The translations under genes and the position numbers were made by a program. A DNA stretch of 64,000 bases from NCBI RefSeq assembly GCF_022406875.1, contig NZ_CP023018.1, positions 345,575 to 409,574 of the forward strand. The letters are read 5' to 3'. Shown piece after piece: positions 1-10,534 of the stretch. The stretch's first letter is position 1; every line of letters starts with the position of its first letter. A model generated the notes under the pieces. The model was not told the DNA's origin. It ran no database searches and saw nothing but the letters and a program-made list of their open reading frames with translations. Source of the DNA: Ectothiorhodosinus mongolicus (GTDB lineage: Bacteria; Pseudomonadota; Gammaproteobacteria; Ectothiorhodospirales; Ectothiorhodospiraceae).

Positions 1-1145
1 TGCGCTAAGGCCCGATCAGGCTGATTCAGCGCAAGGGCGTTGATACCGGAGAGATGCAAAGCCTGAGCTTCGTTGGGATAAGTGCGCTTGGCCTGATCCA
101 GATAGGCTCGGGCTTCGCTGTGGCGACCCTGAGCGGATTTGGCGCGAGCCATTAACAGCAGACCTGGGTAATCATCGGGTGCCAAATCCAACGAGCGCGC
201 AAAATGCCCCTCGGCCTCGGCAAAACGCTCCCGGCGCATGGCGGCCTCACCCGCCTGCTGCTCCTTAATCGCCGGTTTAATGCGGCGCAGATTGGCGGTG
301 TTGTCCATGTAGCGCTCACGCCCCTTGTCGCGGCCACGGGCATCGGCATAGCGGGTCTGGGTTTCACGCTTTGCTGTATCGTAGCGCTCCTGACTCATGG
401 GATGGGTGGCGAACATGACTTCGATGGCATTGGGTTGACGATCGGACATACCCACCAACATATCCATGAGATCGACCATGCCTTCGGGGTTTTGGCCGGC
501 CTCAGTCGCGTATTGCAGGCCCAGATCATCGGCTTCGCGCTCATTCTCGCGGCTGTAATGCGCCAGTAAGGCCGTAGCGCCCAGCGCCGACAACCCGTAG
601 ATCAGGCCGCTATAACCCGAGAGCTGCTCGGATTGGGCCGCTGCAATCCCTACGCCGCCGAGCACCACCGCCGCCAGAATACCGCTGGTCTGACGCCGTG
701 CGGCATGTCGCGCATTGACATGCCCAAGCTCATGCCCCAACAGCGCCGCCAGCGTGGCTTCGTCTTCCATCTCGACCATGATGCCGCGGGTGCAAGCCAT
801 GGCCCCAGCCGGAAAGGTATAGGCATTGACGTAATTGGCGTTCACCACATTAAAGTCGTAGGGCATATGCGGGCGATGGCTGATGGCCGCCAGCGAGGAG
901 CCCACTTCGGTGACATAGGTATTGAGCATGCGATCTTGGGTGACACCAAAATCATTGGAGAACTGATGCGGGGCATGGCGCTGATCGATGGCCTTTTCTT
1001 CGGCCTCCGACATGAGAATCAGGCGCTGTTGGCCGGTGACCGGATCCACCGCACAGCCCGTGAGCTGTGGTAGAACCACGGCCGCTGAGGATGCGGACAT
1101 CAGCCACACGAATTGGCGGCGGGACAGATGCAGTTTCGCGTTCAT
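1..1145 (-). CDS. M48 family metallopeptidase, TPR-containing lipoprotein (C-terminus cut off by window edge)
   Basis: A zinc metalloprotease of the M48 (BepA/LoiP-like) group, expected to act on envelope proteins at the outer membrane. The frame stays open from ATG at 1145 to the window edge, about 381 codons, so the end is missing. HELGH (residues 138-142) is the zinc-binding and catalytic motif. The N-terminus has a twin arginine followed by a hydrophobic stretch (SRRQFV, residues 8-13) and a lipobox LTGC with Cys31, which suggests a Tat-exported lipoprotein. The C-terminal part has TPR-like helical repeats, as in BepA. The HEXXH motif makes the family call firm; the Tat route is inference. 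Confidence 0.9.
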   Translation of the reverse strand, partial: MNAKLHLSRRQFVWLMSASSAAVVLPQLTGCAVDPVTGQQRLILMSEAEEKAIDQRHAPHQFSNDFGVTQDRMLNTYVTEVGSSLAAISHRPHMPYDFNVVNANYVNAYTFPAGAMACTRGIMVEMEDEATLAALLGHELGHVNARHAARRQTSGILAAVVLGGVGIAAAQSEQLSGYSGLIYGLSALGATALLAHYSRENEREADDLGLQYATEAGQNPEGMVDLMDMLVGMSDRQPNAIEVMFATHPMSQERYDTAKRETQTRYADARGRDKGRERYMDNTANLRRIKPAIKEQQAGEAAMRRERFAEAEGHFARSLDLAPDDYPGLLLMARAKSAQGRHSEARAYLDQAKRTYPNEAQALHLSGINALALNQPDRALA

Positions 1146-1191
1146 ATCGCTATGACCTCGAGGGGCATGCCATTGTTCAAATTACAAATGT

Positions 1192-1389
1192 TCAAATGAC
1201 AAACAAATGCCACAACAAAAAGCCGCCGTAAACCGCCAACAGCACTAAAGCCAAAACACTGATGGCACGCAGGCCTTTTTCTTCGGGCACGGGTAGGCCT
1301 TGGGCGCGCAGCCGGCGCACCTGCCACCAGCGCGAGAGCCGCCACCAGGCAAAGACTCCGATCAGAATCAGCGTGAGAAACTTCAGCAT
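1192..1389 (-). CDS. small membrane protein, unknown function
   Basis: A 65-residue protein with two predicted membrane segments (about residues 3-16 and 42-62) separated by a basic loop. Its ATG overlaps the stop codon of the upstream photolyase gene by 7 bases (ATGCTGA), so translational coupling is likely. No family recognised. The overlap and membrane-protein composition argue for a real gene, but no function can be read from the sequence. Confidence 0.55.
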   Translation of the reverse strand: MLKFLTLILIGVFAWWRLSRWWQVRRLRAQGLPVPEEKGLRAISVLALVLLAVYGGFLLWHLFVI

Positions 1390-2909
1390 GGGCCCAGTGT
1401 AGCAAGGAAGGCAGCAGCCTGATCTTGAATGGCCTGTTTTTGCGCGGAATCCATGCGCTTTAAATTGCGATATGGCATAGCCATGCGCGGATTGCCGGCC
1501 AAGCGTTTTTCATGACGCATGATGAAATCCCAATAAAGATAATTGAGCGGGCAGGCCTGATCGCCGAGTTTTTGTTTGGGGCTGTAACGGCAGTGGCGGC
1601 AATAATCCGACATGCGGTCGATGTAGGCGCCCGAAGCAGCATAGGGCTTGGAAGCCATGATACCGCCATCGGCATGCAGCACCATGCCATGGGTGTTGGG
1701 CAGCTCCACCCACTCAAAGGCATCGGCGTAGACCGCCAGATACCAGGCTTCGACCTCGCTGGGGCAAAGGCCAGCCAGCAAAGCGAAATTGCCGGTCACC
1801 ATGAGGCGCTGGATGTGATGCGCATAGGCATGTTCGCGGGTATTGCGGATGGCCTCAGCCAAACAGTGCATGTCGGTTTCACCGCTCCAGTACCACTGTG
1901 GCAAGGGTCGCTGCGCATCGAGAAAATTGCTGTGGGCGTAGTCCGGCATGTGATGCCAGTAAATACCGCGCACGTACTCGCGCCAGCCCAGAATCTGGCG
2001 AATAAAACCCTCTATCGCCGCAAGCGGCACGCCACCCTGTGCATAGCGCTCAAGCGCTGCCTCGCAGACTTCGCGGGGATCCAGCAACCCGATATTCAAA
2101 CACGGCGAGAGCAGCGCGTGAAACACGAAATCTTCACCATGGCGCATGGCGTCTTGATAATCGCCGAACTGGGTCAGGCCCTGCTCCAAAAAGTCATTGA
2201 GCGCCGCTTTTGCCTCACTGTGGGTCACAGGCCAGGTGAACTGCTCTGCCTCACCGATATTCTTGGCAAAACGCTGTTTTACCAAGGTGATGACTTCCTG
2301 GGTGATCGCATCCGGGGCGAAGCGGCGGCGCTGGGGTAGATCTAAATCCTTGGGCAATGCCTTGCGGTTTTCGGCATCGTAATTCCATTGCCCGCCCAGA
2401 GGCTGATCGCCCTGCATCAGCCAGCCGGTGAGGCGGCGCATCTCGCGATAAAAAAACTCCATGCGCAGCTGTTTTTTGCCGACGGCCCAGCGGCTGAAAA
2501 ATCCCGGGGGCGTCAAAAAGCGCGTGTCGTCGCGAATTTCGACGGGAATATTCAGGCTTTGATGCCACGCTTTGAGCTTTTCTTGTACCCGCCATTCGCC
2601 GGCCTCGGTGACAATCAGCGCTTGGGGCTTGAGTCGTTTGATGGCGCGCATCACTTCACTATCAAAGCTGCCGGTATTCTCAGAATCATCGAGGCGCACG
2701 TAATCCACCGTAATGCCCCGGGCGCGCAGCCCCTCGGCGAAATGCCGCATGGCCGATAGGATTAAGGTGATTTTCTGCTGATGGTGCGGCACATAACTCG
2801 TCTCTTCGGCCACTTCCAGCATCAAGACCCGGTCATGCTGCGGATCGATATCGTTAAGCGTCGGCAGTGAGAAACTTAACTGGTCGCCAAGGATGAGCCT
2901 GAGTATCAT
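1383..2909 (-). CDS. iron-sulfur (6-4)-type photolyase / cryptochrome (FeS-BCP family)
   Basis: A flavoprotein of the prokaryotic FeS-BCP group, which repairs UV (6-4) photoproducts with light. The product is 508 residues, close to Agrobacterium PhrB. Four cysteines, C349 (in MHCLAEAI), C437 and C440 (CRHC) and C453 (QACPLNY), sit at positions matching the four [4Fe-4S] ligands known in PhrB, each offset by one. The start MILRLILGDQ was chosen because it matches the family N-terminus; the longer in-frame extension upstream is low-complexity and unlike the family. The small membrane protein downstream overlaps its stop. Confidence 0.93.
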   Translation of the reverse strand: MILRLILGDQLSFSLPTLNDIDPQHDRVLMLEVAEETSYVPHHQQKITLILSAMRHFAEGLRARGITVDYVRLDDSENTGSFDSEVMRAIKRLKPQALIVTEAGEWRVQEKLKAWHQSLNIPVEIRDDTRFLTPPGFFSRWAVGKKQLRMEFFYREMRRLTGWLMQGDQPLGGQWNYDAENRKALPKDLDLPQRRRFAPDAITQEVITLVKQRFAKNIGEAEQFTWPVTHSEAKAALNDFLEQGLTQFGDYQDAMRHGEDFVFHALLSPCLNIGLLDPREVCEAALERYAQGGVPLAAIEGFIRQILGWREYVRGIYWHHMPDYAHSNFLDAQRPLPQWYWSGETDMHCLAEAIRNTREHAYAHHIQRLMVTGNFALLAGLCPSEVEAWYLAVYADAFEWVELPNTHGMVLHADGGIMASKPYAASGAYIDRMSDYCRHCRYSPKQKLGDQACPLNYLYWDFIMRHEKRLAGNPRMAMPYRNLKRMDSAQKQAIQDQAAAFLATLGPC

Positions 2910-2944
2910 GCTAAGTCCCACCCGCTGGCCCCTGCGAGGCGCCC

Positions 2945-3283
2945 ATGTTCGACACCCTGATGGCCTATTTGCTGGCCCCCTGGCATTTGCGGCAAATGCC
3001 CTCGGCAACGCCCGAGGATAAGATCGCTCGCGCCGCTTGGTGTCGGGATCACTGCACCAGTTTCGCGGGTCGTTGGATGATCATCGCTGTGGTGATGCTG
3101 TTCGTGCAGCTCTCGCCCCTGGGGTTTTTGTTTGTTTGGGGCGGCTGGCCTATTCTTGCTTTGGGTTTTTTGAGTAGCTTTAGCATGGGGATCGCGCATC
3201 TGGTGGCGCAAATCATCAGTCAGAAGAAAGCCGGGCCGCCGCGCATTGATGAACCCGTGGAGTTCCCGCGCGACGAGGAGTGA
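2945..3283 (+). CDS. small two-helix membrane protein, unknown function
   Basis: A 112-residue protein with two hydrophobic segments around residues 43-62 and 66-90 and polar ends. It lies on the + strand between two minus-strand genes, starting 35 bases from the divergent photolyase start, and its 3' end stops just short of the convergent thioredoxin-like gene. No clear Shine-Dalgarno and no recognised family. It is kept because the hydropathy pattern is membrane-like, not the low-complexity pattern of a shadow frame. Confidence 0.5.
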   Translation: MFDTLMAYLLAPWHLRQMPSATPEDKIARAAWCRDHCTSFAGRWMIIAVVMLFVQLSPLGFLFVWGGWPILALGFLSSFSMGIAHLVAQIISQKKAGPPRIDEPVEFPRDEE

Positions 3284-3290
3284 TGGGTTT

Positions 3291-4304
3291 TCAGCCATCC
3301 TGCTCGGCCCGCCAGCGCTGAAAGGTCGGGTGGCTGCGGTAGCCTTCGGTGAGCAGATACTCCATCACGGCATGCAGACGATGCTGACGCACAACGCTGT
3401 CGATACGAATCACCTCTTCGCCCGACGCGTCGAAGAACACTAGGGTGGGCGCATAATACAAACCCAGCTCGGACGCCCACGCTTCAGCACTTAGCGTTCG
3501 TCCATCGGGCAGCACCACGGATTCGTCTGACCACATATCCAGCTGCACCACATCGAATTGGCTGAGCAGCTGCTGCACGGCGGGATCGTTGAGTGGCTCG
3601 GTATGCAAGATATCGCAGGCGTGACACTCGCCCTGCTCAAAAAACACAATCAGTGGGCGAATGGGGTCTGACCCCCGCTGATTTAAGCGATGCGGTCCTG
3701 ACTGGAAAAAAGCCTGATCATTGAGGCCCGCCACATCAAAGCGCGGCGGCGGGTCAGCGCGGGCGAGATAATCGCGAAAGCTCTCGTTTTCATAATGACC
3801 ATCGGCGACGAACTCCAGCGCGGCGCGAAAGCGGTAAGGCGGATGGTAACCGCGCAGCCGGAACACAGCCTCGCCTTCCCGGTCGTAAAACAGCAGCGCT
3901 GGAGTGAAATTCAGGCCTTTTTCAATCGCGTATTGCCGTTCCGTTTTGACACGACCATCCAGATCGGTGAGCTCACGGCTGCCACGAATATCCAAACCCA
4001 CGACATTAAAATGCTCGCGGGTGTAGGCGAGAATATCCGCCGCTGCAAAGTTGACGGTGAATAAGGCCTCGCAGTAGGGACAGTGATCCATGCCGACATA
4101 TATCATAAGGCCGCGTTTGTCCTGCGCGCGTACGTTCGCGAGATCTTCGCGCAGATCCAACAACGAGCGTTCAAACCAGTCGGGGTGTTGCAGGCCGATA
4201 TGCCGCGGGCTGTCATCAATGGGCGGCTGTTCGCGCGCAGCCGTTGGACCCACCAAAAATATCAGCAGGCTCAGGCAAACCAAGCTGATCAGCGACTGAC
4301 GCAT
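3291..4304 (-). CDS. exported protein with two thioredoxin-like domains
   Basis: A 337-residue protein with a signal peptide (hydrophobic residues 5-20, cleavage probably after TAA near residue 23) and two thioredoxin-fold domains. Each has its own CxxC: CPYC at 75-78 and CHAC at 227-230, plus a cis-proline-type TPA/APT motif (FTPALLFY near 133, YAPTLVFF in the second domain). It resembles SoxW/DsbE-like periplasmic thioredoxins and probably reduces or relays thiols in the periplasm; the substrate is unknown. It begins 3 bases after serS ends, so the two are probably cotranscribed. A GGGGTCAGACCCC repeat core lies in frame near residues 210-215. Confidence 0.8.
   Translation of the reverse strand: MRQSLISLVCLSLLIFLVGPTAAREQPPIDDSPRHIGLQHPDWFERSLLDLREDLANVRAQDKRGLMIYVGMDHCPYCEALFTVNFAAADILAYTREHFNVVGLDIRGSRELTDLDGRVKTERQYAIEKGLNFTPALLFYDREGEAVFRLRGYHPPYRFRAALEFVADGHYENESFRDYLARADPPPRFDVAGLNDQAFFQSGPHRLNQRGSDPIRPLIVFFEQGECHACDILHTEPLNDPAVQQLLSQFDVVQLDMWSDESVVLPDGRTLSAEAWASELGLYYAPTLVFFDASGEEVIRIDSVVRQHRLHAVMEYLLTEGYRSHPTFQRWRAEQDG
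3661..3675. repeat. single-arm copy of the GGGG-N5-CCCC repeat core, inside a coding region
   Basis: The + strand reads ATGGGGTCTGACCCC, an imperfect palindrome sharing the GGGGTCTG...CCCC core with the hairpins at 15291-15349 and 16136-16194. It is read in frame by the thioredoxin-like gene as RGSDPI, between the two domains. It could be an in-frame insertion of a repeat arm or chance. Confidence 0.35.
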
Positions 4305-4307
4305 CAG

Positions 4308-5609
<1,302 letters not shown>

Positions 5610-5725
5610 TCAAAGCCGCGAAAGCCCCCAATTCTAACACGAGCCCGAGCGGTGGTATTGACCCTGATGAGTGTGCGGTAGAAACTGCGGGGTCCAAATT
5701 AAAACGATAAGTTCAGGAGGAGAGC

Positions 5726-7627
5726 ATGGGTTACGCTGAGGTCTACCGTCAGTCTGTCGAGGATCCGCAGGGCTTTTGGGCGGAGGCTGCCAAAGCCATT
5801 GATTGGGATAAACCGTTTGACAAGGTGCTGGATGATTCTCAAGCGCCCAGCTATGCCTGGTTCCCCGGCGGCATGCTCAATACCTGTTATAACGCGGTAG
5901 ATCGCCATGTGGCTGCAGGTCGCGGTGAGCAGACTGCGATTATCTATGACAGCCCGGTCACGGATAGCAAGCGGCGCATTTCATACGCTGAACTGCAGGA
6001 TTTGACCGCGCGCTTTGCCGGTGCGCTCGCCAAACTGGGCGTGGTCAAAGGCGACCGGGTAATTATTTACATGCCGATGGTGCCTGAGGCATTGATTGCG
6101 ATGTTGGCCTGCGCTCGCCTGGGCGCCATCCACTCGGTGGTGTTTGGCGGCTTTTCCTCTAATGAGCTGGCCACGCGTATCAACGATGCTACGCCCAAAG
6201 TCATCGTCGCCGGTTCCTGCGGCATCGAACCCGGCAGGGTCGTACCCTACAAGCCGTTGTTAGACAAGGCCGTTGAGATCGCGGAACATAAACCGGATCA
6301 CTGCGTGATTCTGCAGCGGCCGCAGGCGCCGGGCGAGATGACCCCGGGGCGGGATGTGGAATGGGAGGCGGCGCAGGCTGGCATTGAACCGCATCCCTGC
6401 GTATCCGTAGCGGCCACCGATCCTTTGTATATTCTCTATACCTCTGGGACTACTGGTAAGCCTAAGGGCGTGGTGCGCCACAATGGCGGTCATGCCGTGG
6501 CCATGCAGTGGAGCATGAAGCACATCTATGGCATGGAGCCCGGCGAAGTATTTTGGGCGGCATCGGATGTTGGCTGGGTGGTAGGCCACTCTTATATCGT
6601 GTATGCGCCATTGATCTATGGCTGCACCACCGTGGTTTATGAAGGCAAACCAGTTGGCACGCCTGACCCGGGTGCTTTCTGGCGCATGATCGAGGAATAC
6701 GGTATCTCGGTGATGTTCACTGCGCCCACGGCGTTTCGCGCCATTAAAAAGGAAGACCCCAAGGCCGAGCATCTCAAGCGCTATTCGATGAAAAGCCTGC
6801 GGGCCTTATTCTTGGCCGGTGAGCGCTGTGATCCCGATACCTTGAACTGGGCGCAGGAGATTTTGCAGCGCCCGGCGATTGACCATTGGTGGCAAACTGA
6901 GACTGGCTGGGCCATTGCCGGTAACTTCTTGGGTATTGAACAGCTGCCGATTAAGGCGGGTACAGCAGGTAAGCCCGTGCCCGGTTATAACGTGCAAATT
7001 CTGGATGATCAGGGTAACTTGGCGCCCGCCGGTGAGATGGGTCGCATCATGATCAAGCTGCCCCTGCCCCCGGCCTGTTTGCCCACGCTTTGGCAAAATG
7101 AGGCGCGCTATCGTGAGTCGTATTTGAGCGCGGAGCCTGGGTATTACCTGACCGGCGACTCGGGTTACATGGACGAAGAGGGTTTTCTTTATGTCATGGG
7201 CCGCATCGACGATACCATCAACGTCGCTGGCCACCGCTTATCTACGGGTGCCATGGAAGAAGTGTTGGCTTCACATCCGGATGTGGCCGAGTGCGCGGTG
7301 ATTGGTGTGCAAGACCAGCTCAAGGGCGCCCTGCCCATGGGCTTGGTCGTTATCAAATCAGGGGTGAGCAAGGACGAAGACACCCTACGCAAAGAGCTGG
7401 TGGGTTTGGTGCGCGAGCAGATTGGGCCCGTGGCGGCTTTTAAGTTGGTGGCTGTGGTTGGCCGTCTGCCGAAGACGCGCTCAGGTAAGATTCTGCGAGC
7501 AGTGATGCGCAAAATCGCCGATAACGAGGCCTACCAGGCTCCGGCAACCATTGACGACCCCGCTATCCTCGAGGAAATCCGCGAAAACCTGTCACGCCTC
7601 GGCTATGCGGATCGGCGTTCGGGCTGA
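5726..7627 (+). CDS. prpE: propionate-CoA ligase
   Basis: Activates propionate to propionyl-CoA through an acyl-adenylate, feeding the methylcitrate cycle encoded downstream. The 633 residues show AMP-binding motif YTSGTTGKPKGVV, the adenylate-binding WWQTETGW and the C-terminal [10 protein letters not shown] lysine that is the known acetylation site in this family. The short N-terminal form (MGYAEVYRQSVEDPQGFW) and the prp context favour PrpE over acetyl-CoA synthetase; the acsA at 45865 is a separate paralogue. A strong Shine-Dalgarno (AGGAGGAG) sits 7 bases before the ATG. Confidence 0.95.
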   Translation: MGYAEVYRQSVEDPQGFWAEAAKAIDWDKPFDKVLDDSQAPSYAWFPGGMLNTCYNAVDRHVAAGRGEQTAIIYDSPVTDSKRRISYAELQDLTARFAGALAKLGVVKGDRVIIYMPMVPEALIAMLACARLGAIHSVVFGGFSSNELATRINDATPKVIVAGSCGIEPGRVVPYKPLLDKAVEIAEHKPDHCVILQRPQAPGEMTPGRDVEWEAAQAGIEPHPCVSVAATDPLYILYTSGTTGKPKGVVRHNGGHAVAMQWSMKHIYGMEPGEVFWAASDVGWVVGHSYIVYAPLIYGCTTVVYEGKPVGTPDPGAFWRMIEEYGISVMFTAPTAFRAIKKEDPKAEHLKRYSMKSLRALFLAGERCDPDTLNWAQEILQRPAIDHWWQTETGWAIAGNFLGIEQLPIKAGTAGKPVPGYNVQILDDQGNLAPAGEMGRIMIKLPLPPACLPTLWQNEARYRESYLSAEPGYYLTGDSGYMDEEGFLYVMGRIDDTINVAGHRLSTGAMEEVLASHPDVAECAVIGVQDQLKGALPMGLVVIKSGVSKDEDTLRKELVGLVREQIGPVAAFKLVAVVGRLPKTRSGKILRAVMRKIADNEAYQAPATIDDPAILEEIRENLSRLGYADRRSG

Positions 7628-7690
7628 TTCGCGTCAAGATTGGTGACAAAATTGAGGGTTTACGGCGGTATTCGACCCTGTTAGGCTTGG

Positions 7691-7702
7691 ATTGTTAACA
7701 AT
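7691..7702. promoter_or_regulatory. candidate GntR operator (ATTGTTAACAAT)
   Basis: A perfect 12-base palindrome 15 bases upstream of the GntR-family regulator start. Its core TTGTTAACAA fits the TNGTNNACNA pattern typical of FadR-subfamily GntR proteins, so it is a likely autoregulatory site that could also control prpBCDF. Palindrome is seen; function is inferred. Confidence 0.5.
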
Positions 7703-7717
7703 CTGAGTGCACACGCC

Positions 7718-8437
7718 ATGTCCATGGTCGAAATACTGGAACCCTCTGTCACCCTCTCGGATCGCGTATTCCTGCGCTTAAGACAGGCGATCGTCGAAGG
7801 CAAAATCGCTGCTGGCAGCAAAATCAGCGAACCGGAATTGGCGGCGGAGTTTGGCATCAGCCGCGGCCCTTTGCGTGATGCGATCGGGCGACTCGAGGCC
7901 TGTCATCTGGTGGAGCGCCGCGCTAACGTCGGTGCCCGTATCGTCTCTCTAAGCCAAGCCGATTTGTTGGAGCTATACACCCTGCGCGAAGCCTTGGAGG
8001 GCATGGCGGCGCGTCTTGCGGCTGAGTGCATGAGCGATGCAGAGATCTCTGAGTTGCGCCAGTTAGTCGCCGAGCATCAAGAGCGCGCCGAGGCCCATGA
8101 CGGTATTTCCTACTTCCAAAAAGAAGGTGATCTGGATTTCCACTACCGGATTATTAAGGCCAGCGGCAATGCGCGGCTGATCAAACTACTGTGCAATGAC
8201 CTCTACCATCTCATGCGCATGTATCGCTTTCAGTTTGGCATGGTCGGTGAGCGGGCTCGGCTGGCATTTCGTGAGCACGGACACATCATCGAAGCCATTG
8301 CCGATCGCGATGCCGAGATGGCAGAACTCATCATGCGTCGCCATATTCGCAGCTCCCGCGTTAATGTGGAGATGCTCTTTGAAGCCAAGTCCTCGCTGGC
8401 CCGCACGGTCAGAATTGGACTGGAACCCATGGCCTAG
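7718..8437 (+). CDS. GntR-family regulator (FadR/FCD subgroup), probable methylcitrate-operon regulator
   Basis: A 239-residue transcription factor with an N-terminal winged helix-turn-helix (residues about 12-75, with [21 protein letters not shown]) and a C-terminal all-helical FCD ligand-binding domain (about 85-220) carrying the Asp/His metal-site pattern (DFHYRI, HGHIIEA). Placed between prpE and prpB, it most likely senses a propionate-derived intermediate such as methylcitrate and represses the operon until then. A second in-frame ATG lies two codons in; neither has a good ribosome site. Confidence 0.9.
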   Translation: MSMVEILEPSVTLSDRVFLRLRQAIVEGKIAAGSKISEPELAAEFGISRGPLRDAIGRLEACHLVERRANVGARIVSLSQADLLELYTLREALEGMAARLAAECMSDAEISELRQLVAEHQERAEAHDGISYFQKEGDLDFHYRIIKASGNARLIKLLCNDLYHLMRMYRFQFGMVGERARLAFREHGHIIEAIADRDAEMAELIMRRHIRSSRVNVEMLFEAKSSLARTVRIGLEPMA

Positions 8438-8460
8438 GGCCTGAGATTAAGGAGTTTTTT

Positions 8461-9369
8461 ATGACCAATACCCTGCACCCCGGCACGCGGCTGCGCCGCG
8501 CTGTTGAAGAAGAACAACCGCTGCAGGTCATGGGCACCATCAACGCCTATCACGCCACCTTGGCCAGCCAAGTGGGCTATAAAGCGCTATATCTCTCCGG
8601 GGGTGGCGTAGCCGCCGGCTCTTTATCGCTGCCGGATTTGGGCATTAGCACCTTACATGACGTTTTAGAAGATGTGCGCCGCATAACCTATATCACCGAT
8701 GTGCCGTTGCTGGTGGACGCCGATACCGGCTTTGGCTCTAGCGCCTTTAACATCGCACGCACCGTCAAGGAGCTGATCCGTGCTGACGCTGCCGGCTGTC
8801 ACATCGAAGATCAAGTGCAGTCCAAGCGCTGCGGTCATCGCCCCGGCAAGGCCATTGTCGGCAAGCAAGAGATGGTGGATCGCATCAAGGCCGCGGCCGA
8901 TGCTCGCGATCGGGATTTTGTGATCATGGCGCGCACCGATGCACTTGCCGTTGAGGGTTTTGATTCGGCGATTGAGCGGGCCGTGGCTTGCGTTGAGGCG
9001 GGTGCCGACATGATTTTCCCCGAAGCCATGACCGAGTTGGGTCAATATCAGCGCTTTGTGGAGGCGGTCAAGGTGCCGGTGCTGGCAAATATCACCGAGT
9101 TTGGCAGCACCCCGCTGTTCACCACCGACGAGCTGAAGAGCGTGGGTGTAGGCTTGGTGCTGTATCCGCTGTCGGCCTTCCGCGCCATGAACCAAGCCGC
9201 TTTGACGGTGTATGAAGCCATCCGCCGCGACGGCACGCAGAAAAACGTACTGGATTTGATGCAGAGCCGCATGGATCTGTATGAGCACCTGGGCTATCAC
9301 GCCTTTGAACAAAAACTCGACGAACTCTACCGCGAACGCGGTGCATCTGGGGAGAACAGCCATGACTGA
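8461..9369 (+). CDS. prpB: 2-methylisocitrate lyase
   Basis: Splits 2-methylisocitrate into pyruvate and succinate, the last step of the methylcitrate cycle. The 302-residue protein is of the isocitrate lyase/PEP mutase family, with the active-site loop KRCGHRPGK and the metal-binding [14 protein letters not shown] precedes the ATG by 6 bases. Its end overlaps the prpC start by 8 bases, so the two are translationally coupled. Confidence 0.97.
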   Translation: MTNTLHPGTRLRRAVEEEQPLQVMGTINAYHATLASQVGYKALYLSGGGVAAGSLSLPDLGISTLHDVLEDVRRITYITDVPLLVDADTGFGSSAFNIARTVKELIRADAAGCHIEDQVQSKRCGHRPGKAIVGKQEMVDRIKAAADARDRDFVIMARTDALAVEGFDSAIERAVACVEAGADMIFPEAMTELGQYQRFVEAVKVPVLANITEFGSTPLFTTDELKSVGVGLVLYPLSAFRAMNQAALTVYEAIRRDGTQKNVLDLMQSRMDLYEHLGYHAFEQKLDELYRERGASGENSHD

Positions 9370-10513
9370 TACCGAACAAAAGCCCAAGGGCAAAAAATCT
9401 GTCGCCTTGTCAGGTACCGCCGCCGGTAATACCGCGGTCTGTACCGTGGGCCGCACGGGTAATGATCTGCACTATCGCGGCTATGACATTCTGGATTTTG
9501 CCGACATTGCTGAGTTCGAGGAAATCGCCTATTTGCTGATTCATGGCAGCCTGCCGAATGCGGCTGAGCTGGCCGGCTACAAGGCTCGTCTTCAGGCTTT
9601 GCGCGGCCTGCCGGCGGCACTACAAACCGTGTTGGAACAGATTCCGCCCTCGGCGCACCCCATGGACGTGATGCGCACCGCGGTTTCCGTTATGGGTTCG
9701 TTAGAGCCGGAAAAAGAAGACATGAATGCGGCTGGGGCGCGGCATATCGCCGATCGCTTGGTAGCCTGCTTAGGCTCTGCCCTGCTCTATTGGTATCACT
9801 TTGCCCACAATGGCCGCTGCATTGATGTCGAGACCGATGATGATTCCGTGGGGGGACATTTTCTGCATCTGTTACACCGTCGCACGCCCAGTGATGAGTG
9901 GGTGCGTGCTATGCATACCTCACTCAATCTTTATGCCGAGCATGAGTTCAATGCCTCGACATTTACAGCACGCGTGGTGGCTGGCACCAATTCAGATATG
10001 TACTCCGCGATCACCGGTGCTATCGGCGCGCTGCGCGGGCCCAAACATGGCGGTGCTAATGAAGTCGCCTGTGATATTCAGCAGCGTTATCAAACTGCTG
10101 ATGAGGCCGAGGCGGACATTCGCGAGCGCGTCGCCCGCAAGGAGATCGTCATTGGCTTTGGCCATCCGGTGTACACCATTTCCGATCCGCGCAATAAGGT
10201 GATCAAGGCCGTGGCGCATCGCTTATCGGAGTCGGCCGGCTCCATGCGCATGTACTCGGTGGCGGATCGTTTAGAAACCGTGATGTGGGACCTGAAAAAG
10301 ATGTTCCCCAACCTCGATTGGTTTTCGGCCGTGTCCTACAACATGATGGGCATCCCTACCGCGCTGTTCACGCCGATTTTTGTGATTGCGCGTGTGACTG
10401 GCTGGGCGGCGCATGTGATTGAACAGCGTGAGGACGGCAAGATTATTCGTCCCAGCGCCAATTATGTCGGCCCGGAAAATCAATCTTGGGTTCCCCTGAA
10501 CAAGCGCGGCTAA
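9362..10513 (+). CDS. prpC: 2-methylcitrate synthase
   Basis: Condenses propionyl-CoA with oxaloacetate to 2-methylcitrate. The 383-residue citrate-synthase-family protein starts [12 protein letters not shown] with GGGGAGA upstream; a longer in-frame start inside prpB was rejected because it lacks family similarity. Catalytic regions GPKHGGANE (active-site His) and [13 protein letters not shown] are present. The short form and the [18 protein letters not shown]-terminus favour methylcitrate synthase over GltA. Confidence 0.96.
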   Translation: MTDTEQKPKGKKSVALSGTAAGNTAVCTVGRTGNDLHYRGYDILDFADIAEFEEIAYLLIHGSLPNAAELAGYKARLQALRGLPAALQTVLEQIPPSAHPMDVMRTAVSVMGSLEPEKEDMNAAGARHIADRLVACLGSALLYWYHFAHNGRCIDVETDDDSVGGHFLHLLHRRTPSDEWVRAMHTSLNLYAEHEFNASTFTARVVAGTNSDMYSAITGAIGALRGPKHGGANEVACDIQQRYQTADEAEADIRERVARKEIVIGFGHPVYTISDPRNKVIKAVAHRLSESAGSMRMYSVADRLETVMWDLKKMFPNLDWFSAVSYNMMGIPTALFTPIFVIARVTGWAAHVIEQREDGKIIRPSANYVGPENQSWVPLNKRG

Positions 10514-10534
10514 AGGCCGCAAGGCAGAAATGGC

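Noticed and set aside
1512-2339. 275-codon open frame antisense to the Fe-S photolyase
   Set aside because: Antisense frame in a GC-rich gene; no family likeness, and the sense strand has four conserved cysteines.
8665-9456. 263-codon open frame antisense to prpB
   Set aside because: Lies over well-conserved prpB motifs; no ribosome site or family match.
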